Assembly (NCBI GenBank): GCA_947501215.1
Contig: CANMUS010000004.1
Coordinates: 62,001 to 126,000, forward strand
DNA: 64,000 nt
From: an uncultured Erythrobacter sp.
Lineage (GTDB): Bacteria > Pseudomonadota > Alphaproteobacteria > Sphingomonadales > Sphingomonadaceae
Direction of reading: 5' to 3'
Position 1 is the stretch's first letter. Every line of letters begins with the position of its first letter. This document shows positions 21,971-30,692 of this stretch, in pieces. A program made the translations under genes and the position numbers. The notes beneath the pieces are model-generated. The model saw nothing but the letters and a program-made list of their open reading frames with translations, made no database searches and was not told where the DNA came from.

Positions 21971-22045
21971 GTCCCAGCGCAAGCTGGGATCGCTTGCAGG
22001 TTGGCGAATTGTTGAAATCGATCCCAGCATTCGCTGGGATGACGG
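21971..22045. repeat. Pair of REP-like palindromes (BIME-like)
   Basis: Two short hairpins lie in opposite orientation: 21971-21993 (CGTCCCAGCG, CAA, GCTGGGATCG) and 22020-22045 (CGATCCCAGC, ATT, CGCTGGGATGACG). Each is nearly the reverse complement of the other, so the whole block can form a larger stem. It sits between convergent genes and may act as a transcript 3' end. This is a common kind of dispersed extragenic repeat. Confidence 0.7.
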
Positions 22046-22049
22046 TACA

Positions 22050-22745
22050 TTAGTAGACCCCCGGATTGGTCCGTTCGAAGGTACCGCCACCTTCGCGGCG
22101 GAGCAGTTCGGGCGAGGCCACGCGCCGACCGTCGCTCTGGATGCCGAGGCTGTCGGCAAAGAGCAGGCGTCCGCCCGACAGGTCGATCAGGGCGCGGTCG
22201 AACTGCTCCGGCCCCATGGCGAAGCAGCCGTTCGAGCGACCGAGGCGGCCCCAACGAGCAACGTGCTCGGGCGTGGCATAGCCCGCTTTGTGCATCACGA
22301 TGGCGCGGGGCAGGGCGTTGGAATTGGTCGGGTCGAGCCCGTCGAGCCGGATCGATGTGCCGAACTTTCCGACATACCAGCTGCGCGTCATGTAAGCGCC
22401 GCGGCTGGTGCAGTGCGAGCCCTCGACATTCGAATAGCGGTCGAGCCACCCGTCGTGCTCCGGATCGGAACCGTCGCCATGGCTGACATGGTAATTCGCC
22501 ACCCGCTCGTTCTCGACATCGACGAAATAGAACCGTCGCTCCGCCGAATGGACGCCGAAATCGGCGATCCCGACGATGTCCCGCTTCCAGATATCCCCGC
22601 CGACACGGGCGAGCTGTTCGCGCGCGATCTCGAGCAACACACGGTCGCGTGCCGCATAAGGATTGACTTGGGCAAACACGCGCGCGGGAACGGCAGCGAT
22701 TGCACCCGCTGCCAGCGTCCCCGTCAGAAGATCGCGCCGTCTCAT
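22050..22745 (-). CDS. Periplasmic L,D-transpeptidase-fold protein (YkuD_2 type)
   Basis: 231 aa from ATG 22745 (a TTG three codons earlier is weaker). The N-terminus has twin arginines (MRRRDLLTGTLAAG), a possible Tat signal ending near AFARVFAQ-like residues. The C-terminal half has the family motifs IVMHKAGYATPEHV and GRLGRSNGCFAMGPEQFD, with Cys as probable nucleophile. The YkuD_2 family is related to L,D-transpeptidases but the reaction is not well established. It faces the YcbB-like gene tail-to-tail. Confidence 0.82.
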   Translation of the reverse strand: MRRRDLLTGTLAAGAIAAVPARVFAQVNPYAARDRVLLEIAREQLARVGGDIWKRDIVGIADFGVHSAERRFYFVDVENERVANYHVSHGDGSDPEHDGWLDRYSNVEGSHCTSRGAYMTRSWYVGKFGTSIRLDGLDPTNSNALPRAIVMHKAGYATPEHVARWGRLGRSNGCFAMGPEQFDRALIDLSGGRLLFADSLGIQSDGRRVASPELLRREGGGTFERTNPGVY

Positions 22746-22800
22746 CAAGACCAATGTAGCAGAGCCGCTATAACGGCACCATGAACAATTCGTCGGTTCG

Positions 22801-23334
22801 TCACCCGCCGAGCACCATCCGGTCGCCTTCGATACGGACCGGCTCGATGGTGCGCAGGAAGCTCTGGCCTAGCAGCGAAACGCCGAGGCCCTCGGGGACA
22901 ATGACGCCGTGGACATTGCTCGCCTCGTGACCGCCGAGCGAGACATGATCGAGCTGCACGTTCACGCCATAGACCGGCCCGCTTGCCCCCTGGGCCACAG
23001 GGCGCACATCGGCATCGTTCCAGTACAGGCCTGCAGCGCGCGCATCCGCGCCGGTAAGGGCGACCATGCTGGCGCCGGTATCGACCATGAAGTTCACCGG
23101 CGTGCCGTTGATGGCGACGCTGGCATAGAAATGCCCGTCGCTTTCGCGCGGCAGGATCGTTTCGCCTGAAGTCCAGGCGGCATAGCTCTTGTCAGCCTGG
23201 GCCTGCGCGATTTCGGCCCTTGTCTCGGCGATCCCTGCGCCATCGCCTTCCGCAGACACATCCGCATCCGTGCCGCCCCACACGATGGCGACGAAAGAAC
23301 CGGCTGCTATGGCAAAGAAGAGGGCTTCGCGCAT
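22801..23334 (-). CDS. Retropepsin-like aspartic protease, membrane-anchored
   Basis: 177 aa. One N-terminal membrane helix (LFFAIAAGSFVAIVWGG), then a single retropepsin-like domain with the catalytic Asp in VNFMVDTGASMVALTG and a C-terminal LLGQSFLRTIEPVRIEGD. It matches the TIGR02281-type clan AA family of alphaproteobacteria. Such proteins must dimerise to form an active site; the substrate is unknown. It ends 56 bp upstream of the preceding transpeptidase-fold gene on the same strand. Confidence 0.87.
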   Translation of the reverse strand: MREALFFAIAAGSFVAIVWGGTDADVSAEGDGAGIAETRAEIAQAQADKSYAAWTSGETILPRESDGHFYASVAINGTPVNFMVDTGASMVALTGADARAAGLYWNDADVRPVAQGASGPVYGVNVQLDHVSLGGHEASNVHGVIVPEGLGVSLLGQSFLRTIEPVRIEGDRMVLGG

Positions 23335-23395
23335 ACGAACGAACGTCGCAGGCCAAGCTTAAAAACGGGTAAAGCGAACAGTCGCCTGAGGGAGG

Positions 23396-24538
23396 TTATT
23401 CCGCCGCTTCCTTCGCGTGCGGATCGAAGGCGATCGCATCGCCCGCCTCGATCAGCGCAGCCTTTTCCTCGACCAGCTTCACGATGTGGTCGAGCATGTC
23501 CTCGCTCTCGATGTGATGGTCCTTCACGCCCGAGAGATAGACCATGTGCTTGCCGCTTCCGCCGCCGGTCAGGCCGATATCGGTCTCGCGCGCTTCGCCG
23601 GGGCCGTTGACCACGCAGCCGAGGACCGAGAGGCTCATCGGCGTCTTGATGTGCTCGAGCCGTTTTTCCAGCGCTTCGACCGTGCGGATCACGTCGAATC
23701 CCTGGCGCGAGCAACTGGGGCATGACACCACCCGCACGCCGCGGGTGCGCAGGCCGAGCGATTTGAGGATCTCGTAGCCGACCTTCACTTCCTGCTCCGG
23801 CTCGGCCGAAAGCGAGACGCGGATCGTGTCGCCGATCCCGGCCCACAGCAGGCTGCCGATACCGAGCGCGCTCTTGACCGTGCCGCCGACCAGCCCGCCC
23901 GCCTCGGTGATGCCGAGATGGAGCGGGCAATCGACCGCCTCGGCCAGCCCGTGATAGGCCGCGACGGCGAGGAACACGTCGCTTGCCTTTACGGCCACCT
24001 TGTACTCGTGGAAGTCGTGGTCCTGCAGCAGTTTGATATGGTCGAGTGCGCTTTCGATCAGTGCTTCGGGACAGGGCTCGCCGTATTTTTCCAGCAGGTC
24101 CTTTTCGAGGCTGCCCGCATTCACGCCGATGCGGATGGCGCAGCCGTTGGCCTTGGCCGCGCGGACGACCTCCGCCACGCGCTCGGACGAGCCGATATTG
24201 CCAGGATTGATCCGCAGGCATGCCGCGCCCTTGTCCGCGGCTTCGAGGGCGCGCTTGTAGTGGAAGTGGATGTCCGCGACGATCGGCACGCTGGCCGCGC
24301 GGGTGATGCGGTCGAAGTTCGAAGTCGATTCCTCGGTCGGGCAGGACACGCGGATGATGTCCGCGCCCGCGTCCTCGCAGCGGCGGATCTGATCGATCGT
24401 CGCGGCCACATCCTCGGTCGGCGTATTGGTCATGGTCTGCACGGTGATCGGCGCATCGCCCCCGACGGGGACGTTGCCGACCATGATCTGGCGAGACTGG
24501 CGGCGCTCGATATCGCGCCAAGGGCGTACGGAAGACAT
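23396..24538 (-). CDS. ispG: 4-hydroxy-3-methylbut-2-enyl diphosphate synthase
   Basis: 380 aa from ATG 24538 ([20 protein letters not shown]); the frame is open far upstream but only over antisense sequence. A TIM-barrel ([20 protein letters not shown]) is followed by the 4Fe-4S cysteines in [11 protein letters not shown] and [12 protein letters not shown]. IspG converts MEcPP to HMBPP in the MEP isoprenoid pathway. It is 60 bp from the retropepsin gene on the same strand and divergent from zntB. Confidence 0.97.
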   Translation of the reverse strand: MSSVRPWRDIERRQSRQIMVGNVPVGGDAPITVQTMTNTPTEDVAATIDQIRRCEDAGADIIRVSCPTEESTSNFDRITRAASVPIVADIHFHYKRALEAADKGAACLRINPGNIGSSERVAEVVRAAKANGCAIRIGVNAGSLEKDLLEKYGEPCPEALIESALDHIKLLQDHDFHEYKVAVKASDVFLAVAAYHGLAEAVDCPLHLGITEAGGLVGGTVKSALGIGSLLWAGIGDTIRVSLSAEPEQEVKVGYEILKSLGLRTRGVRVVSCPSCSRQGFDVIRTVEALEKRLEHIKTPMSLSVLGCVVNGPGEARETDIGLTGGGSGKHMVYLSGVKDHHIESEDMLDHIVKLVEEKAALIEAGDAIAFDPHAKEAAE

Positions 24539-24608
24539 GCGTGTCGATATAGAGGGCCGATGAGGAAGGGGCAATGACAAGCGCCGCGCGCTGCGGCATG
24601 ACGCATTC

Positions 24609-25610
24609 ATGAGCGAAGCGACCGACGATAGCCAGACCGACACTCCGCTGCTGTTCGGGCGCGTGCTGAACGGGCAGGGCGGCGCGCGCACGATTGGCTG
24701 GGAGGAAGCGCAAGGCTGGCAACCGGCGGGGCCGGGCGAGGTCATGTGGCTGCACGTCTGCCGCAATCGCGACGGGGTGCAGGACTGGCTCGAGAACGAG
24801 TTGCAAATTCCCGAGCCCACGGCAGAGCTGCTCACCAGTGACGCCACTCGTCCGCGTGCCTTTACCGAAGGCGAGGCGCTGGTAGCGACGCTGCGCGGGA
24901 TTAATTTCAACCCCGGGGCCCAGCCCGAAGACATGATCTCTATGCAGGTATGGTGCGACGGGCGGCGGTTGATCACGCTGCGCCGCCATCCGTTGCAGAC
25001 CCCGCGCGAGGTCGTCGCCATGCTCGATCGCGGCAACGGACCGCCCGATGCGGGGGCGACGATCACGCTGCTCGCGGAACTGCTGATTACCCGGATGAGC
25101 CAGTCGATCGTCGACATGAATGCCGTGCTCGACGAGCTGGAGCATGACGATCCGGATGAACAGGCCGAGCGCATGCTCAAGCAGATCTCCACCATCCGCC
25201 GCAACTGCCTTGGCCTCAAACGCCACATGGCGCCGCAGCACGAGGCTCTGGAGCAGATCAGCCGCGATGCGCCCTACTGGTTCGAGGAACACGACCGCCG
25301 CGAGATCGCCGAAAGTATCGCGCGCCTGCGCCGCTATCTCGACGATATCGACATCAGCAAGGAAAGCGCGCTGGTGCTGCAGGACGAAATCCGCGCCCGC
25401 AGCCTCGCGAGCAGCGAACACGCGACTTATATGCTGACGATTGTGGCGGGCATCTTCCTGCCGCTCGGCTTCCTGACCGGCCTGCTCGGCATCAATGTCG
25501 GCGGCATGCCGGGGATGGACGATCCTGATGCGTTCTGGGCGGTGGTGGCGCTATGCCTGTTCGTCTTCGTCGCGCTGATCGTGATCTTCCGCCGGTTGCG
25601 CTGGCTGTAG
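24609..25610 (+). CDS. zntB: CorA/ZntB-family divalent cation transporter
   Basis: 333 aa. A long cytoplasmic alpha/beta funnel and coiled helices (residues ~1-270), then two C-terminal transmembrane helices with the CorA-family signature GINVGG between them ([16 protein letters not shown]). ZntB members move Zn2+ or related divalent cations; the GIN motif variant fits ZntB rather than CorA (GMN). The gene ends just before the NrsF-like remnant. Confidence 0.88.
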   Translation: MSEATDDSQTDTPLLFGRVLNGQGGARTIGWEEAQGWQPAGPGEVMWLHVCRNRDGVQDWLENELQIPEPTAELLTSDATRPRAFTEGEALVATLRGINFNPGAQPEDMISMQVWCDGRRLITLRRHPLQTPREVVAMLDRGNGPPDAGATITLLAELLITRMSQSIVDMNAVLDELEHDDPDEQAERMLKQISTIRRNCLGLKRHMAPQHEALEQISRDAPYWFEEHDRREIAESIARLRRYLDDIDISKESALVLQDEIRARSLASSEHATYMLTIVAGIFLPLGFLTGLLGINVGGMPGMDDPDAFWAVVALCLFVFVALIVIFRRLRWL

Positions 25611-25837
25611 ATTGCAAACGCACGAGGGTCGGGTCGATCAGGCGACCGGCGACTGCAGAAACGATGATCGGCAGAACATGCCAACTCGCCAGATGCGCCA
25701 TGGGGTCGATCGGGCACGAAAGGCCAAAGGCGAAAGTCCCGATCGATCCGGCAAGGATGCCGGTGTAGAGACCTGCGGAATTGAGCGAGACCGGGGCATC
25801 GAGGAACGGGGCCGGGTTACAGGGTTCGCGAAAAAAT
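25611..25837 (-). pseudogene. Remnant of an NrsF/DUF1109-type membrane anti-sigma protein
   Basis: Reading the minus strand gives a membrane-protein-like segment: SLNSAGLYTGILAGSIGTFA, then FGLSCPIDPMAHLASWHV, LPIIVSAVAGRLIDPTLVRL. The order (GL..G.LAG, a helix ending in CP, a second helix with W.VLPI and a GR..LVR end) resembles the C-terminus of DUF1109/NrsF proteins, which are six-helix anti-sigma factors. Neither an upstream part nor a proper stop remains: the frame runs into antisense zntB and the 5' side abuts the SDR stop. I call it a fragment by recognition only. Confidence 0.45.
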
Positions 25838-26800
25838 TCAGTAGGCGAATGTCTCGCCGACCATCTCCTCGCTCATGGACCACAGCCGGTCGGCATTGTC
25901 GGGATCGATCGCGTAGCTCTTCACCCCGCCGGTCGTATCTTCGTCATCCTGGTTGGCGACGTGACAATCTTCGCAATAAACGCCGCCTGCGCCTTCCAGC
26001 TCGTCGGTAGTGGCGACCCAGCAGGTGGTCGCCGCGCCCTGCGGGATGGTCTTGAAACCTTGCGGCTCCTCGCCGCTCTTCTCCGCCATCTTTTTGATCC
26101 GGTTCATCATCCAGGTCATGTCCTCCTCGGTCATATGGCGGCCGAGATTGGTCTGGATGCCGCCCGGATGCAGCGCGTAGGCATGCACGCCCCTGTCGCT
26201 CAGGCGCTTTTCGAGTCCGACGGAAAAGAGGATATTGGCCGTCTTGGACTGGCCGTAAGCCGTCCATTTCTCGTAATCGCGCTCCTGATAATTCGGGTCG
26301 TCGAAATGGACGTGGTCGAAATGGTGCCCGCGGCTGGAAAGGTTGACGATCCGCGGGCGATCGCCCTTCTCGACCAGCGGCATCAGCAGGTTGGTGAGCA
26401 GGAAGTGGCCCACGTGATTGGTGCCGAACTGCAGCTCGAACCCTTCCTCGGTCCGCTCCAGCGGCGGGGCCATGACCCCGGCATTGTTGATCAGCAGATC
26501 GATCTTGTCGAAGCGTTCGTTCGCTTCTTTCGCGGCTTTGCGCACGCTGTCGAGCGAGGCAAGGTCGCAGACCAGGGTTTCGACTTTCGCGCCGGTCGCA
26601 TCGGCGATCTCTCGCGCGGCATCGTCAAGCTTGGCCGCATCGCGGCCCGACAGAACGATGTGCGCGCCCATGGCTGCCATCGCCCGTGCTGTCTCCTTGC
26701 CGAGGCCGGAATAGCCACCCTTGATCAGGGCCGTGCGCCCCGACAGATCCTTGCCTTCGAGGACCTCGTCCGCCGTGCTGGAAAATCCGAATTCGCTCAT
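25838..26800 (-). CDS. Short-chain dehydrogenase/reductase
   Basis: 320 aa, classical SDR extended to retinol-dehydrogenase/WW-domain-oxidoreductase size. The nucleotide-binding motif is slightly altered (IKGGYSGLGKETA instead of TGxxxGxG). LLINNAGVMAPP, the catalytic Ser in NLSSRG and Tyr/Lys in YGQSKTANIL are present. It reduces or oxidises an alcohol or carbonyl group with NAD(P); the substrate is unknown. Confidence 0.87.
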   Translation of the reverse strand: MSEFGFSSTADEVLEGKDLSGRTALIKGGYSGLGKETARAMAAMGAHIVLSGRDAAKLDDAAREIADATGAKVETLVCDLASLDSVRKAAKEANERFDKIDLLINNAGVMAPPLERTEEGFELQFGTNHVGHFLLTNLLMPLVEKGDRPRIVNLSSRGHHFDHVHFDDPNYQERDYEKWTAYGQSKTANILFSVGLEKRLSDRGVHAYALHPGGIQTNLGRHMTEEDMTWMMNRIKKMAEKSGEEPQGFKTIPQGAATTCWVATTDELEGAGGVYCEDCHVANQDDEDTTGGVKSYAIDPDNADRLWSMSEEMVGETFAY

Positions 26801-26840
26801 GCCGCTCTCTCCTCGTATCTCTAGGCAGGTGACCTAACAC

Positions 26841-26880
26841 GAAAAACGGGGCGCGGGATTCGAAATTCCCGCGCCCCGTT
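26841..26880 (-). terminator. Strong terminator after the mechanosensitive-channel-like gene
   Basis: Perfect inverted repeat: AACGGGGCGCGGG and its complement around a short AT-rich centre (26845-26880). It is followed on the minus strand by a five-T run. It lies 20 nt after the stop of the gene at 26900. Confidence 0.85.
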
Positions 26881-26899
26881 CATTAGGTGCGATTGGCGA

Positions 26900-28111
26900 T
26901 CAGGCGCCCGGAGGGAGGGGATCCTCTGCCCTGGGCGCGGCCTTGCGGCTGCGCTTCGGCTTCGGTGCTGCGGCAGAGCCGCCTCCGCCGAGATCGCTGT
27001 CCATCTGGTCGAGCTTGCGCGCCGCCCAGTCGCGGCCGCCAAGGCCGAAGGCGAGGGCGCCGGCCACCGCCACACCGGCGATCAGGATCGTCAGCGCATT
27101 GGCCGGGATCATGCCACCGATGCCGGTAAACTGCAGGCCCATGAACACGAACAGGATGATCGTCGCCCAGCGCACGATCGTGGCTGCCGTTGCGTTCTCC
27201 CCGTCGCCCGAGATCAGGCGGGCGAGGAGATTGGCAATGAAGAAGCCGAAGGCGATCACGACTGCGCCGAAGATCACCCGGCCGCCAAGTTCGAGCACCT
27301 GGTCGAGGATTGCGGTCAACTCCGGAAAGCCCAGCAGGCGCGTTGCGGCGATAGCGAAGAACAGGATGATCGCCACCTGCACCACACGGGCGATGATGCC
27401 CGATGCGGTGGTGCCTTCGCCCACCATGCCGGTTTCCGCCAGCGCCCGATCGACGCCGAGGCCGGGCAGTACTTCCTTGAGCACCTGCACCACGAAACGG
27501 CTGATCAGATAGCCGATGCCCAGCAGGATCGCCGCGGCGATGATATTGGGAATGGCGTTGAAGATCAGTTGCAGCATGGAGCTGGCAGGGCCGCTGATGC
27601 TATCGATGCTCAATGCTTCGAGTGCCATGATCGACACGAAAATCACGATGATCGCGTAGACGATCGTCGCGATGGTCTTGCTGATGGCGCTGTTGCCGGT
27701 GACGCTGTCGACGCCTCCGCGATTGGCCCATTTGTCGAAATCGACGGTCTGCAACGTCGTCATGATCAGGTCGCGCACGATCCGCGCCACCATCATGCCA
27801 ATGAAGAAGATCAGCCCCGCACCGATGAGGTTGGGGATGAAGTCGACGATATTCTCCAGCAGGCTGTCCACCGGTCCGGCAACCGCGCCGAGGCCGAGGA
27901 TCTGCAGGATGACGAGCAGGCCGAACAGCCAGATCAGCAGGCTGACGATCTTGCCGAGGCTCTCGCCCAGCGATGTCCCGCTGCCCGTGTGGCGCTGGAA
28001 GAATGAGATATTGTCGACCAGCTTGGCGAAGGCCCATTTGGCGGCCTTCGCGGCCAGCCAGGTGATGACCAGCACGATGAGTGCGAGCCCGACCTTCTCG
28101 ATGACGTTCAT
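26900..28111 (-). CDS. Mechanosensitive-channel-like membrane protein with TM_helix repeats
   Basis: 403 aa from ATG 28111, chosen for its AGGAGG five bases upstream; an ATG at 28150 also has a ribosome site. There are multiple hydrophobic helices in repeated units containing I(P/A)N(L/I)I.A and G.L(I/V).R signatures, e.g. DFIPNLIGAGLIFFIGMMVA and NAIPNIIAAAILLGIGYLIS. This is the conserved TM-helix repeat family related to small-conductance mechanosensitive channels, without the classical MscS beta domain. A Lys/Arg/Pro-rich C-terminal tail follows. It probably forms an osmotic-stress channel; gating is unknown. Confidence 0.75.
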   Translation of the reverse strand: MNVIEKVGLALIVLVITWLAAKAAKWAFAKLVDNISFFQRHTGSGTSLGESLGKIVSLLIWLFGLLVILQILGLGAVAGPVDSLLENIVDFIPNLIGAGLIFFIGMMVARIVRDLIMTTLQTVDFDKWANRGGVDSVTGNSAISKTIATIVYAIIVIFVSIMALEALSIDSISGPASSMLQLIFNAIPNIIAAAILLGIGYLISRFVVQVLKEVLPGLGVDRALAETGMVGEGTTASGIIARVVQVAIILFFAIAATRLLGFPELTAILDQVLELGGRVIFGAVVIAFGFFIANLLARLISGDGENATAATIVRWATIILFVFMGLQFTGIGGMIPANALTILIAGVAVAGALAFGLGGRDWAARKLDQMDSDLGGGGSAAAPKPKRSRKAAPRAEDPLPPGA

Positions 28112-28259
28112 CGCCACCTCCTGGTCGAACCGGTAATTCCCGATGCGCATTGAATTTCTCCCCAGTTTCCCCCTCGCGATCACAGCTTAACATGTTGGCG
28201 CATCTTTACAAAGTCGCAGGCTCTGGCGGGTGGACAACTCTACATGCTAAGCCGGTGCG

Positions 28260-29315
28260 ATGCACAGACTGACCAGAGCCGTCACCGGCGCCGCCGCCCT
28301 CTTCGCCATTGCCGTCGCTGCACCCGCCGGCGCGGAGGAGGAAGGACCGCGCTGGTCGATCGCCATCCATGGCGGGGCGGGGACCATTCGGCGCGAGGAC
28401 ATGACGGCAGAGCGCGACGCGGCCTATCGCGCCGCCCTGCAGGCCGCGCTAGATGCCGGATCGAAGGTGCTGGCCGAGGGCGGCAGCGCGCTCGATGCGA
28501 TCCAGGCGGCAATCCTGCTGATGGAGGACGATCCGAAATTCAATGCCGGGCGCGGCGCGGTCTATACGTGGGAGGGCGAGCACGAGCTCGACGCCTCGAT
28601 CATGGACGGGCGGGACCGCGATGCCGGCGCGGTTGCTGGCGTGACCGGCATCCGCCACCCGATCCTGCTCGCGCGCAAGGTCATGACCGATAGCCCGCAT
28701 GTTATGCTGGCTGGCGAAGGCGCGGAGCAGTTCGCTGCCGAGCAGGGTCTCGAGACGATGCCGCCCGAATGGTTCGATACTGACGCGCGGCGCGAGGCGC
28801 TCGAGCGGATGAAGGCGGACAAGCTTTCCGCGCTCGATGTCGATATCAAGTTCGGCACGGTCGGCGCAGTTGCGCTGGACCAGGACGGCAACATGGCCGC
28901 GGGCACTTCGACCGGCGGGATGACCGGCAAGCGCTGGGGCCGCATCGGCGATGCGCCGATCATCGGGGCGGGCACCTATGCCGACAATCGCGCGTGCGCG
29001 GTCTCGGCGACGGGATGGGGCGAGTTCTTCATCCGCGTGGGGGTGGCGAAGGATATTTGCACGCGATTGATGTACCGCTCGCAAATCCGCGGTGGAGCGC
29101 CGTTCGATGAAGGCGTCGAACTGACCGACGCTGAAAGCCAGCAGGAGATCGACGCGGTAATAGCGGATGTCGGCCAGCTTGGAGGAGACGGCGGCGTGAT
29201 TGTCGTAACGCCCGAGGCCCACGCGCTCTATTCGATGAATACCGCAGGGATGTATCGCGGTCGGGCGACCAGCACTGGCGATCGCGAGGTCGCTATCTAC
29301 GCCGACGAAGAATAG
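28260..29315 (+). CDS. iaaA: Isoaspartyl peptidase / type III L-asparaginase
   Basis: 351 aa with a signal peptide ending near PAGAEEE. It is an Ntn-hydrolase of the plant-type asparaginase family: N-terminal WSIAIHGGAGTI, NAGRGAVYTWEGEHELDASIMDG, and the autocleavage site KFGTVGAVALDQDGN, where Thr becomes the N-terminal nucleophile of the beta subunit. GGMTGKRWGRIGDAPIIGAGTY forms the substrate pocket. It releases isoaspartyl residues from dipeptides and has weak asparaginase activity. A secreted version is predicted. Confidence 0.93.
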   Translation: MHRLTRAVTGAAALFAIAVAAPAGAEEEGPRWSIAIHGGAGTIRREDMTAERDAAYRAALQAALDAGSKVLAEGGSALDAIQAAILLMEDDPKFNAGRGAVYTWEGEHELDASIMDGRDRDAGAVAGVTGIRHPILLARKVMTDSPHVMLAGEGAEQFAAEQGLETMPPEWFDTDARREALERMKADKLSALDVDIKFGTVGAVALDQDGNMAAGTSTGGMTGKRWGRIGDAPIIGAGTYADNRACAVSATGWGEFFIRVGVAKDICTRLMYRSQIRGGAPFDEGVELTDAESQQEIDAVIADVGQLGGDGGVIVVTPEAHALYSMNTAGMYRGRATSTGDREVAIYADEE

Positions 29316-29377
29316 CGCGTCTGCCGGTTAGCCCGGTAGCGGGCAGTCAGACCGCAAGCAGCGTTGCGACAGAGCCA

Positions 29378-29408
29378 CAAAAAAGGGGACCGGATCGCTC
29401 CGGCCCCC
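29378..29408 (-). terminator. Terminator of the OmpA-family gene
   Basis: Stem GGGGACCGGA/TCCGGCCCCC (one mismatch, 29385-29408) has a 4-nt loop and is followed on the minus strand by a six-T run. It lies about 35 nt after the OmpA-family stop. Confidence 0.8.
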
Positions 29409-29442
29409 TCTCGGTGTTTTCGCTTTGGGGCGAAAACCCAGA

Positions 29443-30534
29443 TTACATGCCCGAACCCGGACCGTAGGTGATTTCCACCCGGCGGTTCTGCAGTTCGCGA
29501 ACACCGTCTGCGGTCGGAACGCGGAGCTGGTTCTCACCGAACGCTTCGCTGGTGATCCGTCCACCCGGTACGCCGCGGCTGGTCAGGTAGTCGCGAACCG
29601 AGTCGTTACGACGTTCTGCCAGACCCATGTTGTAGGTCGCCGAACCCGAGGTGTCGGTGTGACCTGCCAGCATGACTGCTGCCGTGCCGCAGTTGGTGTA
29701 AGCCGATACCGCATTGTCGAGGATCGATGCCGCTTCCGGCGTGATCGTCGATTCGTCCCAGTTGAAGAAGACGATATACGGACCCGTCGCACAGGGTGCT
29801 TCCGGCGGCGGGGGCGGCGGCGGAGGCGGGGGCGGCGGGGGAGGCGGCGGCGGGGGCGGCGGAGGCGGCGGCGGGGTCGCGCCACCGAAGTTGAACGCGA
29901 TCGAACCGAGCACCGAGTGGGTCGTGAAGTCGCCCTTCCACGCGCTGGAGCCGTTCTCACCGCCAGCCGTGAAATCGTCGATGTGATAGTAGCGATAACG
30001 CAGCGCGACATCGATCGTGTCGGTCAGCGGAGCGCGCACGCCGGCGATGCCCTGCCATGCGAACTCCCAGTCGCTGCCGTCGATTACCGGAGCAGCGGCG
30101 AGCGTCAGGCGCGGGTCGATCTTCGCGGCACCGCCACCGACGCCGAAGAAGAACTGGACGCCATCGTCCGGGCCGAAGTCCGCGAGGATGTTACCCATGA
30201 AGCTGAGCGTGGAGACGTCTCCGTCGATAAGACCACCGTCGAAGGTGGCGCCACCGGCCTGAAGGGCGTCGAAGTCGGTGTTACGATATGCAGCTTCGAC
30301 TTCCGTGCGGAACTGGCCGAAGTCGTGGCCGACGATGATCGCACCATCGTAACCGAAGTCGTCCGGCTCGAGCGTGGCCGGCGTGCCTGTGCTCGGAGAA
30401 ATCTCACGAACGTCGATATCTTCAGCGATCAGCGGGCCGAAACCGAGTTCGACATAGGTCTGTCCATCACGAGCGATGGCAGGCGTGGCGAGTGCTGTGG
30501 AGCAGATCGCCGCAACAATTATTGGCTTGCGCAT
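29443..30534 (-). CDS. OmpA-family outer-membrane protein with polyproline linker
   Basis: 363 aa. Signal peptide (ATPAIARD), an 8-strand OmpA-like beta-barrel of about 200 residues, a run of 24 consecutive prolines, and a C-terminal OmpA/MotB peptidoglycan-binding domain. That domain has VFFNWDESTITPEA, LAGHTDTSGSATYN, GLAERRNDSVRDYL and ENQLRVPTADGVRELQNRR. The barrel sits in the outer membrane and the C-domain holds peptidoglycan; the stiff linker sets their distance. ATG 30534 has GAGGG about 8 nt upstream and its own terminator downstream, so it is monocistronic. Confidence 0.93.
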   Translation of the reverse strand: MRKPIIVAAICSTALATPAIARDGQTYVELGFGPLIAEDIDVREISPSTGTPATLEPDDFGYDGAIIVGHDFGQFRTEVEAAYRNTDFDALQAGGATFDGGLIDGDVSTLSFMGNILADFGPDDGVQFFFGVGGGAAKIDPRLTLAAAPVIDGSDWEFAWQGIAGVRAPLTDTIDVALRYRYYHIDDFTAGGENGSSAWKGDFTTHSVLGSIAFNFGGATPPPPPPPPPPPPPPPPPPPPPPPPEAPCATGPYIVFFNWDESTITPEAASILDNAVSAYTNCGTAAVMLAGHTDTSGSATYNMGLAERRNDSVRDYLTSRGVPGGRITSEAFGENQLRVPTADGVRELQNRRVEITYGPGSGM

Positions 30535-30692
30535 AGTGAATCCCTCATCATTATTCGAACGAATAAATGCGAGAAGGAAAAGGACCTAAGAGGAAAAAGT
30601 TCCCGTTTATTTTCAGAATCTGCATGTTTTTCGTTCGATCCGTCGAACTTCAGAAACGACTCGCCGAACGATTCTCGCTCGGCAGGCTTCCG

